Assembly (NCBI GenBank): GCA_964431735.1
Contig: CAYSLJ010000205.1
Location: forward strand, 1-10,539
Source of the DNA: CALARM01 sp964431735
GTDB lineage: Bacteria > Vulcanimicrobiota > SpSt-956 > JAKJGF01
DNA length: 10,539 bases
Reading direction: 5' to 3'
Under the pieces are notes generated by a model that was given only the letters and a program-made list of their open reading frames with translations, searched no databases and had not been told where the DNA came from. Made by a program: the position numbers and the translations under genes. Positions 1 through 6,364 of this stretch are shown here, in pieces (position 1 is the first letter of the stretch; each line of letters begins with the position of its first letter).

Positions 1-13
1 AAACTAACTATAA

Positions 14-1138
14 TTATTCTTCCTTGAGAAATTCTCCTGAAATTTCTTTCTTTTCTTTTATTTCTTTTACAAACCTGTCTGCTCTGTCTTTATTTTTTGT
101 TATTCTCTCTCTGTACTGGTCATATTCCTGCCTTGCTTTCTCACTGTAAATCTTAAATTCATCCTTCAATTTACTTTCAGGAACGGAACAGTTATGCTCG
201 AACCAGTGCATGGCAACTTTCCCGAGAGCCACAGTTCCCGCAAAAGCCACGGCAGCACTTACTGCCTGACCGTATCCGGGAATGAGTTTTATAAGCTGTC
301 TTGCCATTTCACGGAAAGAGACTCCTGCTCCTATGGTAGAGAGCAGTTCAAGAATACTTTTCGTAGAAACCTCAGTGCCGTAAAGATGACCTATAGTGGC
401 AACCATTGCAATCTGAACAGGTGTTATAACTGCAATATCTGCCACAGGAACAGGAACAAAAGCAACTGCTCCCGTAAGAACTGCATTTGAATAAATTACC
501 TTATGGGCTTTGCTTCTTTTAAGATAAATATTTGCCTTCTGTTTTGAAATAAAAGCATCCTGCATGGCAGCAGGAAGTATGACATTAATCCTTGCTATAA
601 GTTCTGTTATATTAATATTCCTTTTTGCAGATATGAAGAGAAATTCTTCAGGCGCAAGGGAAAGTTTTTCTTTTATAGAAAGTGTATATTCCTCTTTTTC
701 TCTTTCTTCAAGGATATCGACCTTGTTTACGACAGTTATACCTTTGCTGCTTGAAGCCATTATGGCTCTGTGAAGTTCCTGATCATCTTCCGATATGCCG
801 GATGCGCCGTTAAGACAGTGTATGATTACATGCTGATCATTCATGATACCTGCTTCTATTACTTTTTCAAGGGAAAACATATCAGTTCCTATGCCGGGAG
901 TATCGGAAAAATCTATGCCGAAAATCTCTTTTGTCTGGGTATCCACTGTTTCGTCTGTTCTCATACTGACTTTTGCTATATTCTGTCCGAATATGGCATT
1001 AAAAAGAGAAGACTTTCCTGCTTTCGAGAATCCTGCTATAGCCACTTTGGGTTTTAATTTAAAGCGCTTATTTATATCCATAAGTATTTTCTCCACTACT
1101 TCCGTTAAAAATAATTCAGTCACAGGGTCATCTTTCAT
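14..1138 (-). CDS. Era/TrmE-type GTPase with C-terminal DUF697-like region
   Basis: This is a P-loop GTPase. Numbered from an upstream TTG (position 1150; subtract 4 for the ATG used here), it shows G1 GFSKAGKSS at 40-48, G3 DTPG at 83-86, G4 NKVD at 142-145 and G5 SAK at 174-176, so all nucleotide-binding motifs are intact. Residues about 215-315 are hydrophobic, with VPVPVADIAVITPVQ and a Gly/Ala-rich helical stretch. This resembles DUF697 (YcjF/GTPase-associated), which suggests membrane association. The last 50 residues are highly charged and probably helical or coiled coil. The start is set at ATG 1138 because GAAAGAGG (1151-1158) abuts the TTG directly but lies 12 nt from the ATG. The gene stands alone and is divergent from the esterase. 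Family membership is clear; the cellular role is unknown, and a stress or membrane-remodelling function would be a guess. Confidence 0.9.
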   Translation of the reverse strand: MKDDPVTELFLTEVVEKILMDINKRFKLKPKVAIAGFSKAGKSSLFNAIFGQNIAKVSMRTDETVDTQTKEIFGIDFSDTPGIGTDMFSLEKVIEAGIMNDQHVIIHCLNGASGISEDDQELHRAIMASSSKGITVVNKVDILEEREKEEYTLSIKEKLSLAPEEFLFISAKRNINITELIARINVILPAAMQDAFISKQKANIYLKRSKAHKVIYSNAVLTGAVAFVPVPVADIAVITPVQIAMVATIGHLYGTEVSTKSILELLSTIGAGVSFREMARQLIKLIPGYGQAVSAAVAFAGTVALGKVAMHWFEHNCSVPESKLKDEFKIYSEKARQEYDQYRERITKNKDRADRFVKEIKEKKEISGEFLKEE

Positions 1139-1150
1139 AATAAAAATCAA

Positions 1151-1158
1151 CCTCTTTC
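1151..1158 (-). promoter_or_regulatory. Ribosome binding site that decides the GTPase start
   Basis: On the minus strand GAAAGAGG touches the TTG at 1150 with no spacer, which is too close for initiation. It is 12 nt from the ATG at 1138. This favours the ATG and removes four residues from the longest reading frame. Confidence 0.5.
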
Positions 1159-1172
1159 AATTGAGATTATTT

Positions 1173-1202
1173 ATTATAACATATTTTTAAAAAAATCAGG
1201 AA
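1173..1202 (-). promoter_or_regulatory. Candidate extended -10 promoter for the GTPase gene
   Basis: Reading the minus strand, TGTTATAAT (1181-1173) is an exact extended -10 (TG-n-TATAAT). The -35 region is weak: TTCCTG lies 18 nt upstream (1202-1197). Extended -10 promoters tolerate a poor -35. The predicted leader to the ATG at 1138 would be about 25-30 nt and would include the ribosome binding site, a sensible layout. Confidence 0.5.
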
Positions 1203-1225
1203 TCTGAAGGTCTGTGTAGAATATA

Positions 1226-1293
1226 TGACGGGCGACGGGCGACAGGTGAAAAGTAACCTTATAGCTGGTAACTGATCACTGGTTACTGAAAAA
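1226..1293 (+). repeat. Degenerate heptamer array, 5' of the esterase gene
   Basis: Successive 7-bp units read TGACGGG, CGACGGG, CGACAGG, TGAAAAG and TAACCTT. After a 5-nt break come TGGTAAC, TGATCAC, TGGTTAC and TGAAAAA. The units differ in sequence but keep the period of seven and a T-R-A or T-G-R core. The array ends one base before the esterase ribosome binding site, so it probably lies in the leader of that mRNA or in its promoter region. It resembles the 7-bp arrays elsewhere in this window. Confidence 0.6.
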
Positions 1294-1300
1294 AAGGAGG
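1294..1300 (+). promoter_or_regulatory. Strong ribosome binding site for the esterase gene
   Basis: AAGGAGG lies 6 nt before the ATG at 1307, a near-perfect Shine-Dalgarno that fixes the start. It directly follows the heptamer array. Confidence 0.8.
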
Positions 1301-1306
1301 ATAATT

Positions 1307-2437
1307 ATGGCCAGAATAAATTTTATCGTTACAGTTCCGATAGAAACACCGGGAGAAGATATCATTTATCTCACAGGAAACCACTATGAACTGGGGAACT
1401 GGGATCCCTGCGGAGTGGCTCTGAATAAAACAGGAGCCTATGAATATCAAATAGAACTCGAACTTCCGGAAGGCATGACACTGGAATATAAAATCACCAG
1501 AGGTTCCTGGGAAACAGTAGAGGTATCGGAAAATTTTAATTATATAGAAAATAGAATTAATTATATAAATTATGACGAAGATCTTTATATAAGAGTGGAA
1601 AACTGGGAAGATTGTTACGAAAAAACAGGTCAGAATACTCTTACGGGAAACTTTGACATACACAGAAATTTTTACTCTCACTATCTTGATGATACAAGAA
1701 CCATTATGGTTTACCTTCCTCCGGGATATAATTACGAAGACAATCATTACCCTGTTCTATATCTCCATGACGGACAGAATGTTTTCGATGCTTCCACATC
1801 TTACGGAGGTGTGGAATGGAGAGTGGATGAAACGGCAGAAAGGCTTATAAGAGAAGGCAAAATAAAAAAGATCATAATGGTAGCCATTTACAATGACAGA
1901 GACAGAGATGATGAATATACTCACACCTATGACCCCTCCGAAGGGACAGGAGGAAAGGTGGAAAATTACGGAAACTTTATAGTAAAAGAGCTGAAACCTT
2001 TTATTGACGGTGCATACAGAACAATAAACAGTGCAGAAGAGACTGCCATAATGGGATCCTCTCTCGGGGGATTATGTTCCCTCTATCTGAGCTGGAAATA
2101 CAGGAAGGTATTTTCTCTGGCAGGTGTGATTTCGCCGTCTCTCTGGTGGGATGACAGAGATATTATCAGACAGATAAAAGAAGAACAGAATTTCGAAGGC
2201 CCTGAAAAAATCTGGCTTGATGCGGGCACGCTCGAAGGAGACGATGAAGATAATGACGGCATATGCGAAATGGTAGAAAATGCACGGGGACTGGGTGAAA
2301 TTCTGCTGGAAAAAGGATATGAACTGAATAAAAATCTCTTCTATCTTGAAGCACAGGGTGCAGATCACAGTGAGAACGCATGGTCAAACAGGGTGGAACA
2401 GATATTACTCGCTTTGTTCGGGATAAAAAGTGAATAG
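1307..2437 (+). CDS. Esterase (PF00756/CE1-like) with N-terminal CBM20-like domain
   Basis: This is a 376-residue two-domain protein. Residues about 3-105 look like a starch-binding CBM20 module: a beta-rich stretch with TGNHYELGNWDP at 23-34, matching the family's G-N...L-G-x-W signature. Residues about 115-374 are an alpha/beta-hydrolase of the putative esterase family, which includes enterochelin esterase and feruloyl/acetyl-xylan esterases. The domain shows LYLHDGQNVFD at 151-161 and the nucleophile elbow GSSLGG at 250-255, with Ser252 as nucleophile. The catalytic His is probably His354 in ADHSENAW, and the acid lies near Asp305-Asp312 (DAGTLEGDD). There is no signal peptide or membrane segment, so it is probably cytoplasmic and may act on a glycogen- or oligosaccharide-linked ester; the substrate is not visible from sequence. 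The last codons (AGT GAA TAG) lie inside a heptamer repeat. Confidence 0.9.
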   Translation: MARINFIVTVPIETPGEDIIYLTGNHYELGNWDPCGVALNKTGAYEYQIELELPEGMTLEYKITRGSWETVEVSENFNYIENRINYINYDEDLYIRVENWEDCYEKTGQNTLTGNFDIHRNFYSHYLDDTRTIMVYLPPGYNYEDNHYPVLYLHDGQNVFDASTSYGGVEWRVDETAERLIREGKIKKIIMVAIYNDRDRDDEYTHTYDPSEGTGGKVENYGNFIVKELKPFIDGAYRTINSAEETAIMGSSLGGLCSLYLSWKYRKVFSLAGVISPSLWWDDRDIIRQIKEEQNFEGPEKIWLDAGTLEGDDEDNDGICEMVENARGLGEILLEKGYELNKNLFYLEAQGADHSENAWSNRVEQILLALFGIKSE

Positions 2438-2456
2438 TGAGTAGTGAGTAGTGAGT
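2429..2456 (+). repeat. Heptamer array AGTGAGT x3 plus AGTGAAT, overlapping the esterase stop
   Basis: AGTGAAT (2429-2435) is followed by three exact AGTGAGT copies (2436-2442, 2443-2449, 2450-2456). The first unit supplies the last two sense codons and most of the stop codon of the esterase, so the array runs from coding into non-coding DNA. Confidence 0.85.
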
Positions 2457-2481
2457 GGAAAATTTTTACTCACTACTCACT
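2443..2481. terminator. Long perfect hairpin between convergent genes, possible bidirectional terminator
   Basis: AGTGAGTAGTGAGT (2443-2456) pairs perfectly over 14 bp with ACTCACTACTCACT (2468-2481). The 11-nt loop contains AAAATTTTT, and G-T and A-T pairs could extend the stem inward. It sits between the stop of the plus-strand esterase (2437) and that of the minus-strand lipoprotein (2491), where a shared terminator is expected. A clean T-tract after either arm is missing, so intrinsic termination is uncertain; mRNA 3'-end protection is another possibility. Confidence 0.5.
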
Positions 2482-2490
2482 GCTATTTCA

Positions 2491-3582
2491 TTAAAATGTG
2501 ATATCCTCTGCAGTACTGTTAACAGGATAATACTTTAATTCTGCAGTCGGTGACGCATCTGTCCATTTCTGACTTTTATAAACTGTTCCTGCTGTCTTTC
2601 CGTCACACATTCCTTTTATAAACACTTCCCCTGTATCACATGATTGCGATACACTTTCCGTCCATCCGAAATATATACCGTTTCCGAGTCCTGAAAGTGT
2701 AAGACCCATAGGAGGAAGAACATTCTCTTTTTTAGGCTTCTTCATACCTTCACAGGCCATATTATAGAAAAATGAGTTATCATAGCCGGAAGTGTAGGCA
2801 GTTAAATATTTATTTGTTATGCCCCAGAAGCTTTTCTGTCCTTTTGTACTGCCTGTGCCCCAGTTTACAGTGAATTCTTCAACTCTTTTGTTCTCCATAT
2901 CTTCCTTTCTCTCATCGGAAATATTTTCACTATCATATAACTCGCCTGACTGTATTCCGTAATAAGAACCGGATGTCATATCTTCCAGGCCTCCATGGCC
3001 GTTATATATTATAACTCCGTAATCACTCAACTTTTTAAAACTTTCCACTGAATTTGTCCCATCATTGCTTCTTGTTACAGAAAAACCTTTATTTTTCAGA
3101 TATGTTTCCATATTGTTCAAATTTCCAAGATCGCCGGTAAATCCCGGATCTGCAGCAATGACGTTAATTATGATGGCCTTTTTATTTCCAACAGCCTTCA
3201 GTAAATCAGATTTATCTTCCGATAAAAAAGCAGAAGAACTTATCCTTAAAGAAGCATCAGGAGGAGGTGTGGGCTGATCGAGCCATACATCGACACCGCC
3301 CCAGTCGTATTCCACAACCATGGCATCTTTCTTTGCCACCACTTCTTTCACATGAGGCATGTCTCTTATAATATCTTCAATATAAATAAAAGCATTGGGA
3401 TCATCCGAAATAAGGGCACTGTCCGCCAGTGGATCAACTGTTAAATCACATTCTTTTATAAGATCTATGGAAACAGTAGGCGTAAGAAGAGCCTGACTGT
3501 TTACCGTACCACTGTCACCGCATCCTGAATTTATAATAACAGATAAAATGAGCAGTGATAAAATGACCGTTAATAATTTCAT
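2491..3582 (-). CDS. Predicted lipoprotein with clan CD-like (caspase/gingipain-type) peptidase domain
   Basis: Numbered from an upstream TTG (3585; subtract 1 for the ATG), residues 1-21 form a hydrophobic signal sequence ending NSG|C22, a lipoprotein-type cleavage site with an unusual Asn at -3. Residues about 135-330 look like a caspase-like fold. A beta strand (KAIIINVIAADPGF) is followed by VIIYNGHGG with His197, then FFYNMACEG with Cys278, then GNGIYFGWTES. A hydrophobic strand ending in H-G and a second ending in A-C is the hallmark of clan CD cysteine peptidases such as C25 gingipain. If active, it would work from the membrane surface. The ATG at 3582 has AGGAGG (3597-3592) 9 nt upstream. 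It follows the secretion operon on the same strand after a 190-nt gap, so co-transcription is possible but unproven. The lipoprotein call is firm; the peptidase call is inference. Confidence 0.8.
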   Translation of the reverse strand: MKLLTVILSLLILSVIINSGCGDSGTVNSQALLTPTVSIDLIKECDLTVDPLADSALISDDPNAFIYIEDIIRDMPHVKEVVAKKDAMVVEYDWGGVDVWLDQPTPPPDASLRISSSAFLSEDKSDLLKAVGNKKAIIINVIAADPGFTGDLGNLNNMETYLKNKGFSVTRSNDGTNSVESFKKLSDYGVIIYNGHGGLEDMTSGSYYGIQSGELYDSENISDERKEDMENKRVEEFTVNWGTGSTKGQKSFWGITNKYLTAYTSGYDNSFFYNMACEGMKKPKKENVLPPMGLTLSGLGNGIYFGWTESVSQSCDTGEVFIKGMCDGKTAGTVYKSQKWTDASPTAELKYYPVNSTAEDITF

Positions 3583-3591
3583 CAATGAAAA

Positions 3592-3597
3592 CCTCCT
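3592..3597 (-). promoter_or_regulatory. Ribosome binding site for the lipoprotein gene
   Basis: The minus strand reads AAAGGAGGTTTTCATTGATG. AGGAGG is 9 nt from the ATG at 3582 and 6 nt from the TTG at 3585. The ATG is preferred by codon; the difference is one residue. Confidence 0.6.
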
Positions 3598-3603
3598 TTG
3601 ATT

Positions 3604-3631
3604 CGTAACGCGTGACGCGTGACGCGTAACG
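3604..3631 (+). repeat. CGTRACG heptamer array, four units
   Basis: The exact units are CGTAACG, CGTGACG, CGTGACG and CGTAACG, reading A-G-G-A at the variable base. Each unit is palindromic except for the central base, and unit junctions create ACGCGT. The array lies just upstream of the lipoprotein ribosome binding site, probably in the mRNA leader. Confidence 0.9.
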
Positions 3632-3666
3632 CGAGATTTCTATTTTCTTGATACTTCATAAAATCT

Positions 3667-3708
3667 CTTCACCCTTCACAACTCACCCTCCACCCTTCCC
3701 CACTCACC
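3667..3708 (-). repeat. Second heptamer array, GGTGAAG/GGTGAGT-like, six units
   Basis: The plus strand reads CTTCACC, CTTCACA, ACTCACC, CTCCACC, CTTCCCC, ACTCACC in strict 7-bp register. On the minus strand these are GGTGAGT, GGGGAAG, GGTGGAG, GGTGAGT, TGTGAAG, GGTGAAG. It is related to the AGTGAGT array at 2436-2456 but more diverged, and is oriented opposite to the CGTRACG array 35 bp away. Confidence 0.75.
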
Positions 3709-3774
3709 TTTCTTCTTTATATTTTAAAATAAATATGTTAAAAAATTTGTTTTTTTGTTAAAATTTGTAAAAAC
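3709..3774. other. AT-only stretch after the secretion operon; weak promoter candidate
   Basis: This 66-nt stretch is almost pure A/T. It separates the end of the secretion operon from the repeats upstream of the lipoprotein. On the minus strand ACAAATTTTAACA and ACAAATTTTTTAACA form near-direct repeats, and TATAAA (3721-3716) could serve as a -10, but no good -35 is present. I see no GC-rich stem with a T-tract, so termination of the operon here is not demonstrated. No gene fits in it. Confidence 0.3.
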
Positions 3775-4803
3775 TTATCTTATAGTTCCCATGACCTGAT
3801 AAAGAGGCATAAAAAGTGAGATAACAATAAACCCTACAACACCTCCCATTATGATAACAAATACCGGCCCCGGCTGTGTAATATCTTTTATTTCTAATTT
3901 CAGCAGATCTTCTTTAAAAATACAGGCACATTTATTCATCGCTTCAGGTAAATTTCCGTCTCTTTCTCCCTTTGCCATAATAAAACAGAATATATCGGGA
4001 AAAAACTTCGGAACTTCGAAGATCGTATGAAGTTTCTCTCCTGATTTCAATTGCTCATAAATTGTGTTAAGAGATTTTTTTACAGGCCCCATTGTAATCC
4101 CTCTGGAAAGATGAAGGAATACTTCCTCTGGTGAAATACCCTTTTCAAGCATCATACCACCAGTCGAAGCAATCTGAAAAGAATAATACTTTTTAAGCAG
4201 AGAACCTGTTACAGGCAGGTTATAGAGAAGAGAATTTTTAACAGGATTGAGGAGAAAGACACATGTATCCACTGCAAGAAGCAATACAATAATTGCCGGC
4301 ACTATGCCCGGTATATGCAAAAATACTGTTAGCGCCATTATCATCCTGGTAGGCAGAGGAAGAACCAGGTTGATACCTTCAAATAATTCCACAAAAGTCG
4401 GTAAAATAAAAAAAACTATTAAAATAAGAAGGGCTGTAAAAATATTCAAATAAAGTACGACAGGCATTATAATTCCTCTGCCGCATACGGATGCGCCCAG
4501 TATCTCTTCATCTACCAGATATGAAGATATCTCTTCCAGAGTTTCAGCGATTTCTCCTTTTTTCTCTCCTCCCTGAATAATTTTCTTTATATGAACAGGA
4601 TAAATGGGAGGTGAGTCATCCAGTGCGTCAGACAGAGATTTTCCGCTCTTCAGAACAAGGGAAAGTTTATCAAAATTATCCCTGAGTTTTTTATTTTTTA
4701 TATCTCCTTCTATATTATTTATTGCTTCATGTAAAGGAATAGCCTGACGGGAAAAACAGGCCAGTTTCTTTGTAATAACAGCCAGTTCTTTTGTTTCATT
4801 CAT
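3775..4803 (-). CDS. gspF: GspF/PilC-family inner-membrane platform protein (third copy)
   Basis: This is the most canonical of three GspF-family proteins in the operon. Numbered from a TTG at 4821, it has two T2SSF repeats (about 15-141 and 210-340). The first repeat ends in EISSYL and a membrane segment (118-140), followed by the family motif LPTFVELFEGINLVLPLPTR. A hydrophobic hairpin lies at 160-193, the second repeat carries MAKGERDGNLPEAM, and a final membrane segment spans 318-340. GspF proteins form the cytoplasmic-membrane base that contacts the GspE ATPase and the growing pseudopilus. The start is uncertain: ATG 4803 (MNETKEL, 342 aa) has AAGG 11 nt upstream, while TTG 4821 has no clear ribosome binding site. 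It ends the operon, 58 nt after the ATPase gene, with a two-unit heptamer remnant in that gap. Confidence 0.9.
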   Translation of the reverse strand: MNETKELAVITKKLACFSRQAIPLHEAINNIEGDIKNKKLRDNFDKLSLVLKSGKSLSDALDDSPPIYPVHIKKIIQGGEKKGEIAETLEEISSYLVDEEILGASVCGRGIIMPVVLYLNIFTALLILIVFFILPTFVELFEGINLVLPLPTRMIMALTVFLHIPGIVPAIIVLLLAVDTCVFLLNPVKNSLLYNLPVTGSLLKKYYSFQIASTGGMMLEKGISPEEVFLHLSRGITMGPVKKSLNTIYEQLKSGEKLHTIFEVPKFFPDIFCFIMAKGERDGNLPEAMNKCACIFKEDLLKLEIKDITQPGPVFVIIMGGVVGFIVISLFMPLYQVMGTIR

Positions 4804-4831
4804 AGTTTTCACTACCTTCAATACATTTGCC

Positions 4832-4845
4832 GGTGAGCAGTGAAC
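4832..4845 (+). repeat. Two-unit heptamer remnant in the ATPase/GspF3 gap
   Basis: GGTGAGC and AGTGAAC lie in tandem and are followed by GG. They match the GGTGAGT/AGTGAAT units seen elsewhere in the window. Two units alone could be chance; the location in one of the few operon gaps supports membership. Confidence 0.35.
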
Positions 4846-4861
4846 GGTTTTGTCACAGCCT

Positions 4862-6364
4862 TCACGGGCAAACTCTTAGAATTTCATCCATATCAGTAAT
4901 GCCGTTGTAAACCTTTTCCATGGCATTTTCCCTTAAAAACTTCATATTTTTTTCCCTGCAGTAATCATGGATTTTCCTGTAAGGAACATTTTTTGTGATC
5001 ATGTCGCAGATAATTTCATCTACAGTAAGAAGCTCAAATATAGCTGTTCTCCCTGAATATTTTGTGCCGGAACAATGAATACATCCGGCGGAACTATAAA
5101 AATTACCATCATATTTCATATTTTTCACTGTATCTTTATCAGGTTTTATTTCTATCTTACAGTGAGGGCAGAGTTTCCTTACAAGCCTCTGATAAAGAAC
5201 TGCAGTAATGGCGGAAGATACAAGACCGCTCTTTATATCCATTTCTATCAGCCTGGGAAATACGCCGATAGAATCTCTGGAATGAACGGTAGTAAATATT
5301 AAATGACCTGTAAGGGCAGTTCTCATAGCCATATGTGCCGTTTCCGGATCCCTTATTTCTCCTACCATTATAATATCAGGATCGAGCCTGAGAAGCGATC
5401 TTAAGCCTTCTGAAAAGGTCATACCTGCAGCAGGATTGATACGGGTCTGCTGGAATTCTTCTATAATATATTCAACAGGATCTTCCAGTGTGGCAATATT
5501 TACCTTTCCTCCCTGAACATTATAATTATGAATAAGAGAGGCAAAAATTGTAGTACTTTTCCCGCTCCCGGCAGGCCCTGTAAGAACAATACATCCCTGA
5601 GGATTTATTATTAATTTCTTATAATCTTCCAGCATTTCCTGAGAAAATCCCAGTTCTTCAAGTAACAGGGGATTCTTATCCGTATTTAAGATACGCATAA
5701 CGGCTTTCTCACCGAAGAGTGTCGGTATAGTGGCACATCTTACATCAAGGTTTAAAGAATTCTCATCAAAGTGAAAACTTCCGTCCAGAGGCACTGATTT
5801 TTTATAGGAAGGTAAACCGGCACGGTTTTTCAATGTGGCAAGTATTCGTTCAAAATCTTCTGACTTAATAGAAGATAGTTCCTGAAGGAGTCCGTCAATA
5901 CGATACTGAACAAGAGCACTTTCTTTTCCGGGAGTAATGTGGATATCACTGGAATCCAGTTTTACTGCCTGTGTTATAAGATAGGATATGACAGACCGTC
6001 CGTCAAAATCTTCTCCGAGATGTTGAAGTATTTTTTTGCTCTCTTTTCTGGCATATTCCAGAGTAATTATTTTACCGGAAGAAGCACTGTGGATTTCTAC
6101 AAGAGAGCCCAGAGAAAGTCTGAGATTTTCCACGGCTTTTTCATCAAGACCTCCGAATTTAACACTTGAACCATCATTACTCTCAATCTCCAGACAGTAA
6201 GAAAAAATCTTCCTGGAAGCACTTATTTTCGTAATATGAGACATGTTTATCTCTGTCTTTTTTTCACCCGATACATTTTTCCTGATCAATATAAGATTTT
6301 TCCCGTCTTTTTCTATTCTTTCCATATTCAAGAAATTTCTGTTTTCATAAATGAGAGTGGACAT
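4862..6364 (-). CDS. gspE: GspE/PilB-type secretion or pilus assembly ATPase
   Basis: This hexameric AAA-like ATPase would power pseudopilus or pilus assembly from the cytoplasmic face. Numbered from TTG 6367 (subtract 1 for the ATG), it has the linker motif DSSDIHI at 138-144, YRIDGLLQEL at 155-164, Walker A GPAGSGKST at 264-272 and the Asp box ATLEDPVEY at 292-300. Walker B DIIMVGEIRD lies at 331-340, the His box TGHLIFTTVHS at 353-363, and a tetracysteine zinc site at C400-x2-C403 and C429-x2-C432. The zinc site is typical of assembly ATPases (GspE/PilB) and argues against PilT. The first ~105 residues do not resemble the usual GspE/PilB N-domains; they look like a small beta domain plus helix. 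The ATG at 6364 shares one base with the stop of the upstream gspF2 (TGATG), and AGGAG lies 10 nt before it inside that gene. It is the only ATPase among three GspF genes. Confidence 0.95.
   Translation of the reverse strand: MSTLIYENRNFLNMERIEKDGKNLILIRKNVSGEKKTEINMSHITKISASRKIFSYCLEIESNDGSSVKFGGLDEKAVENLRLSLGSLVEIHSASSGKIITLEYARKESKKILQHLGEDFDGRSVISYLITQAVKLDSSDIHITPGKESALVQYRIDGLLQELSSIKSEDFERILATLKNRAGLPSYKKSVPLDGSFHFDENSLNLDVRCATIPTLFGEKAVMRILNTDKNPLLLEELGFSQEMLEDYKKLIINPQGCIVLTGPAGSGKSTTIFASLIHNYNVQGGKVNIATLEDPVEYIIEEFQQTRINPAAGMTFSEGLRSLLRLDPDIIMVGEIRDPETAHMAMRTALTGHLIFTTVHSRDSIGVFPRLIEMDIKSGLVSSAITAVLYQRLVRKLCPHCKIEIKPDKDTVKNMKYDGNFYSSAGCIHCSGTKYSGRTAIFELLTVDEIICDMITKNVPYRKIHDYCREKNMKFLRENAMEKVYNGITDMDEILRVCP

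Noticed and set aside
843..1190. Plus-strand open frames over the GTPase gene, and similar frames over other minus-strand genes
   Set aside because: They are antisense to genes with intact motifs, lack ribosome binding sites and show no recognisable domains.
1161..1222. Plus-strand promoter for the esterase (TTGAGA, TAGAAT)
   Set aside because: The boxes are not at a workable spacing from each other, and no alternative pair was convincing.
1283..1747. Minus-strand 154-residue frame over the esterase start
   Set aside because: It is antisense to the clear CBM20/esterase coding sequence, is composed of low-complexity Ile/Val/Phe, and has no start signal.
3604..3708. CRISPR-like repetition
   Set aside because: Units are only 7 bp and directly tandem, with no spacers of uniform length and no cas genes in the window.
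3709..3774. Rho-independent terminator after the secretion operon
   Set aside because: There are only A/T palindromes such as ATTTTAAAAT and no GC-containing stem followed by a T-tract.
4804..4861. Extension of GspF3 upstream into the gap, or a separate small gene
   Set aside because: The frame is open but has no good start codon with a ribosome binding site before the ATG at 4803, and it contains a heptamer remnant.
4862..6364. PilT-type retraction ATPase
   Set aside because: The tetracysteine zinc site and the long N-terminal region are features of GspE/PilB assembly ATPases; PilT lacks both.
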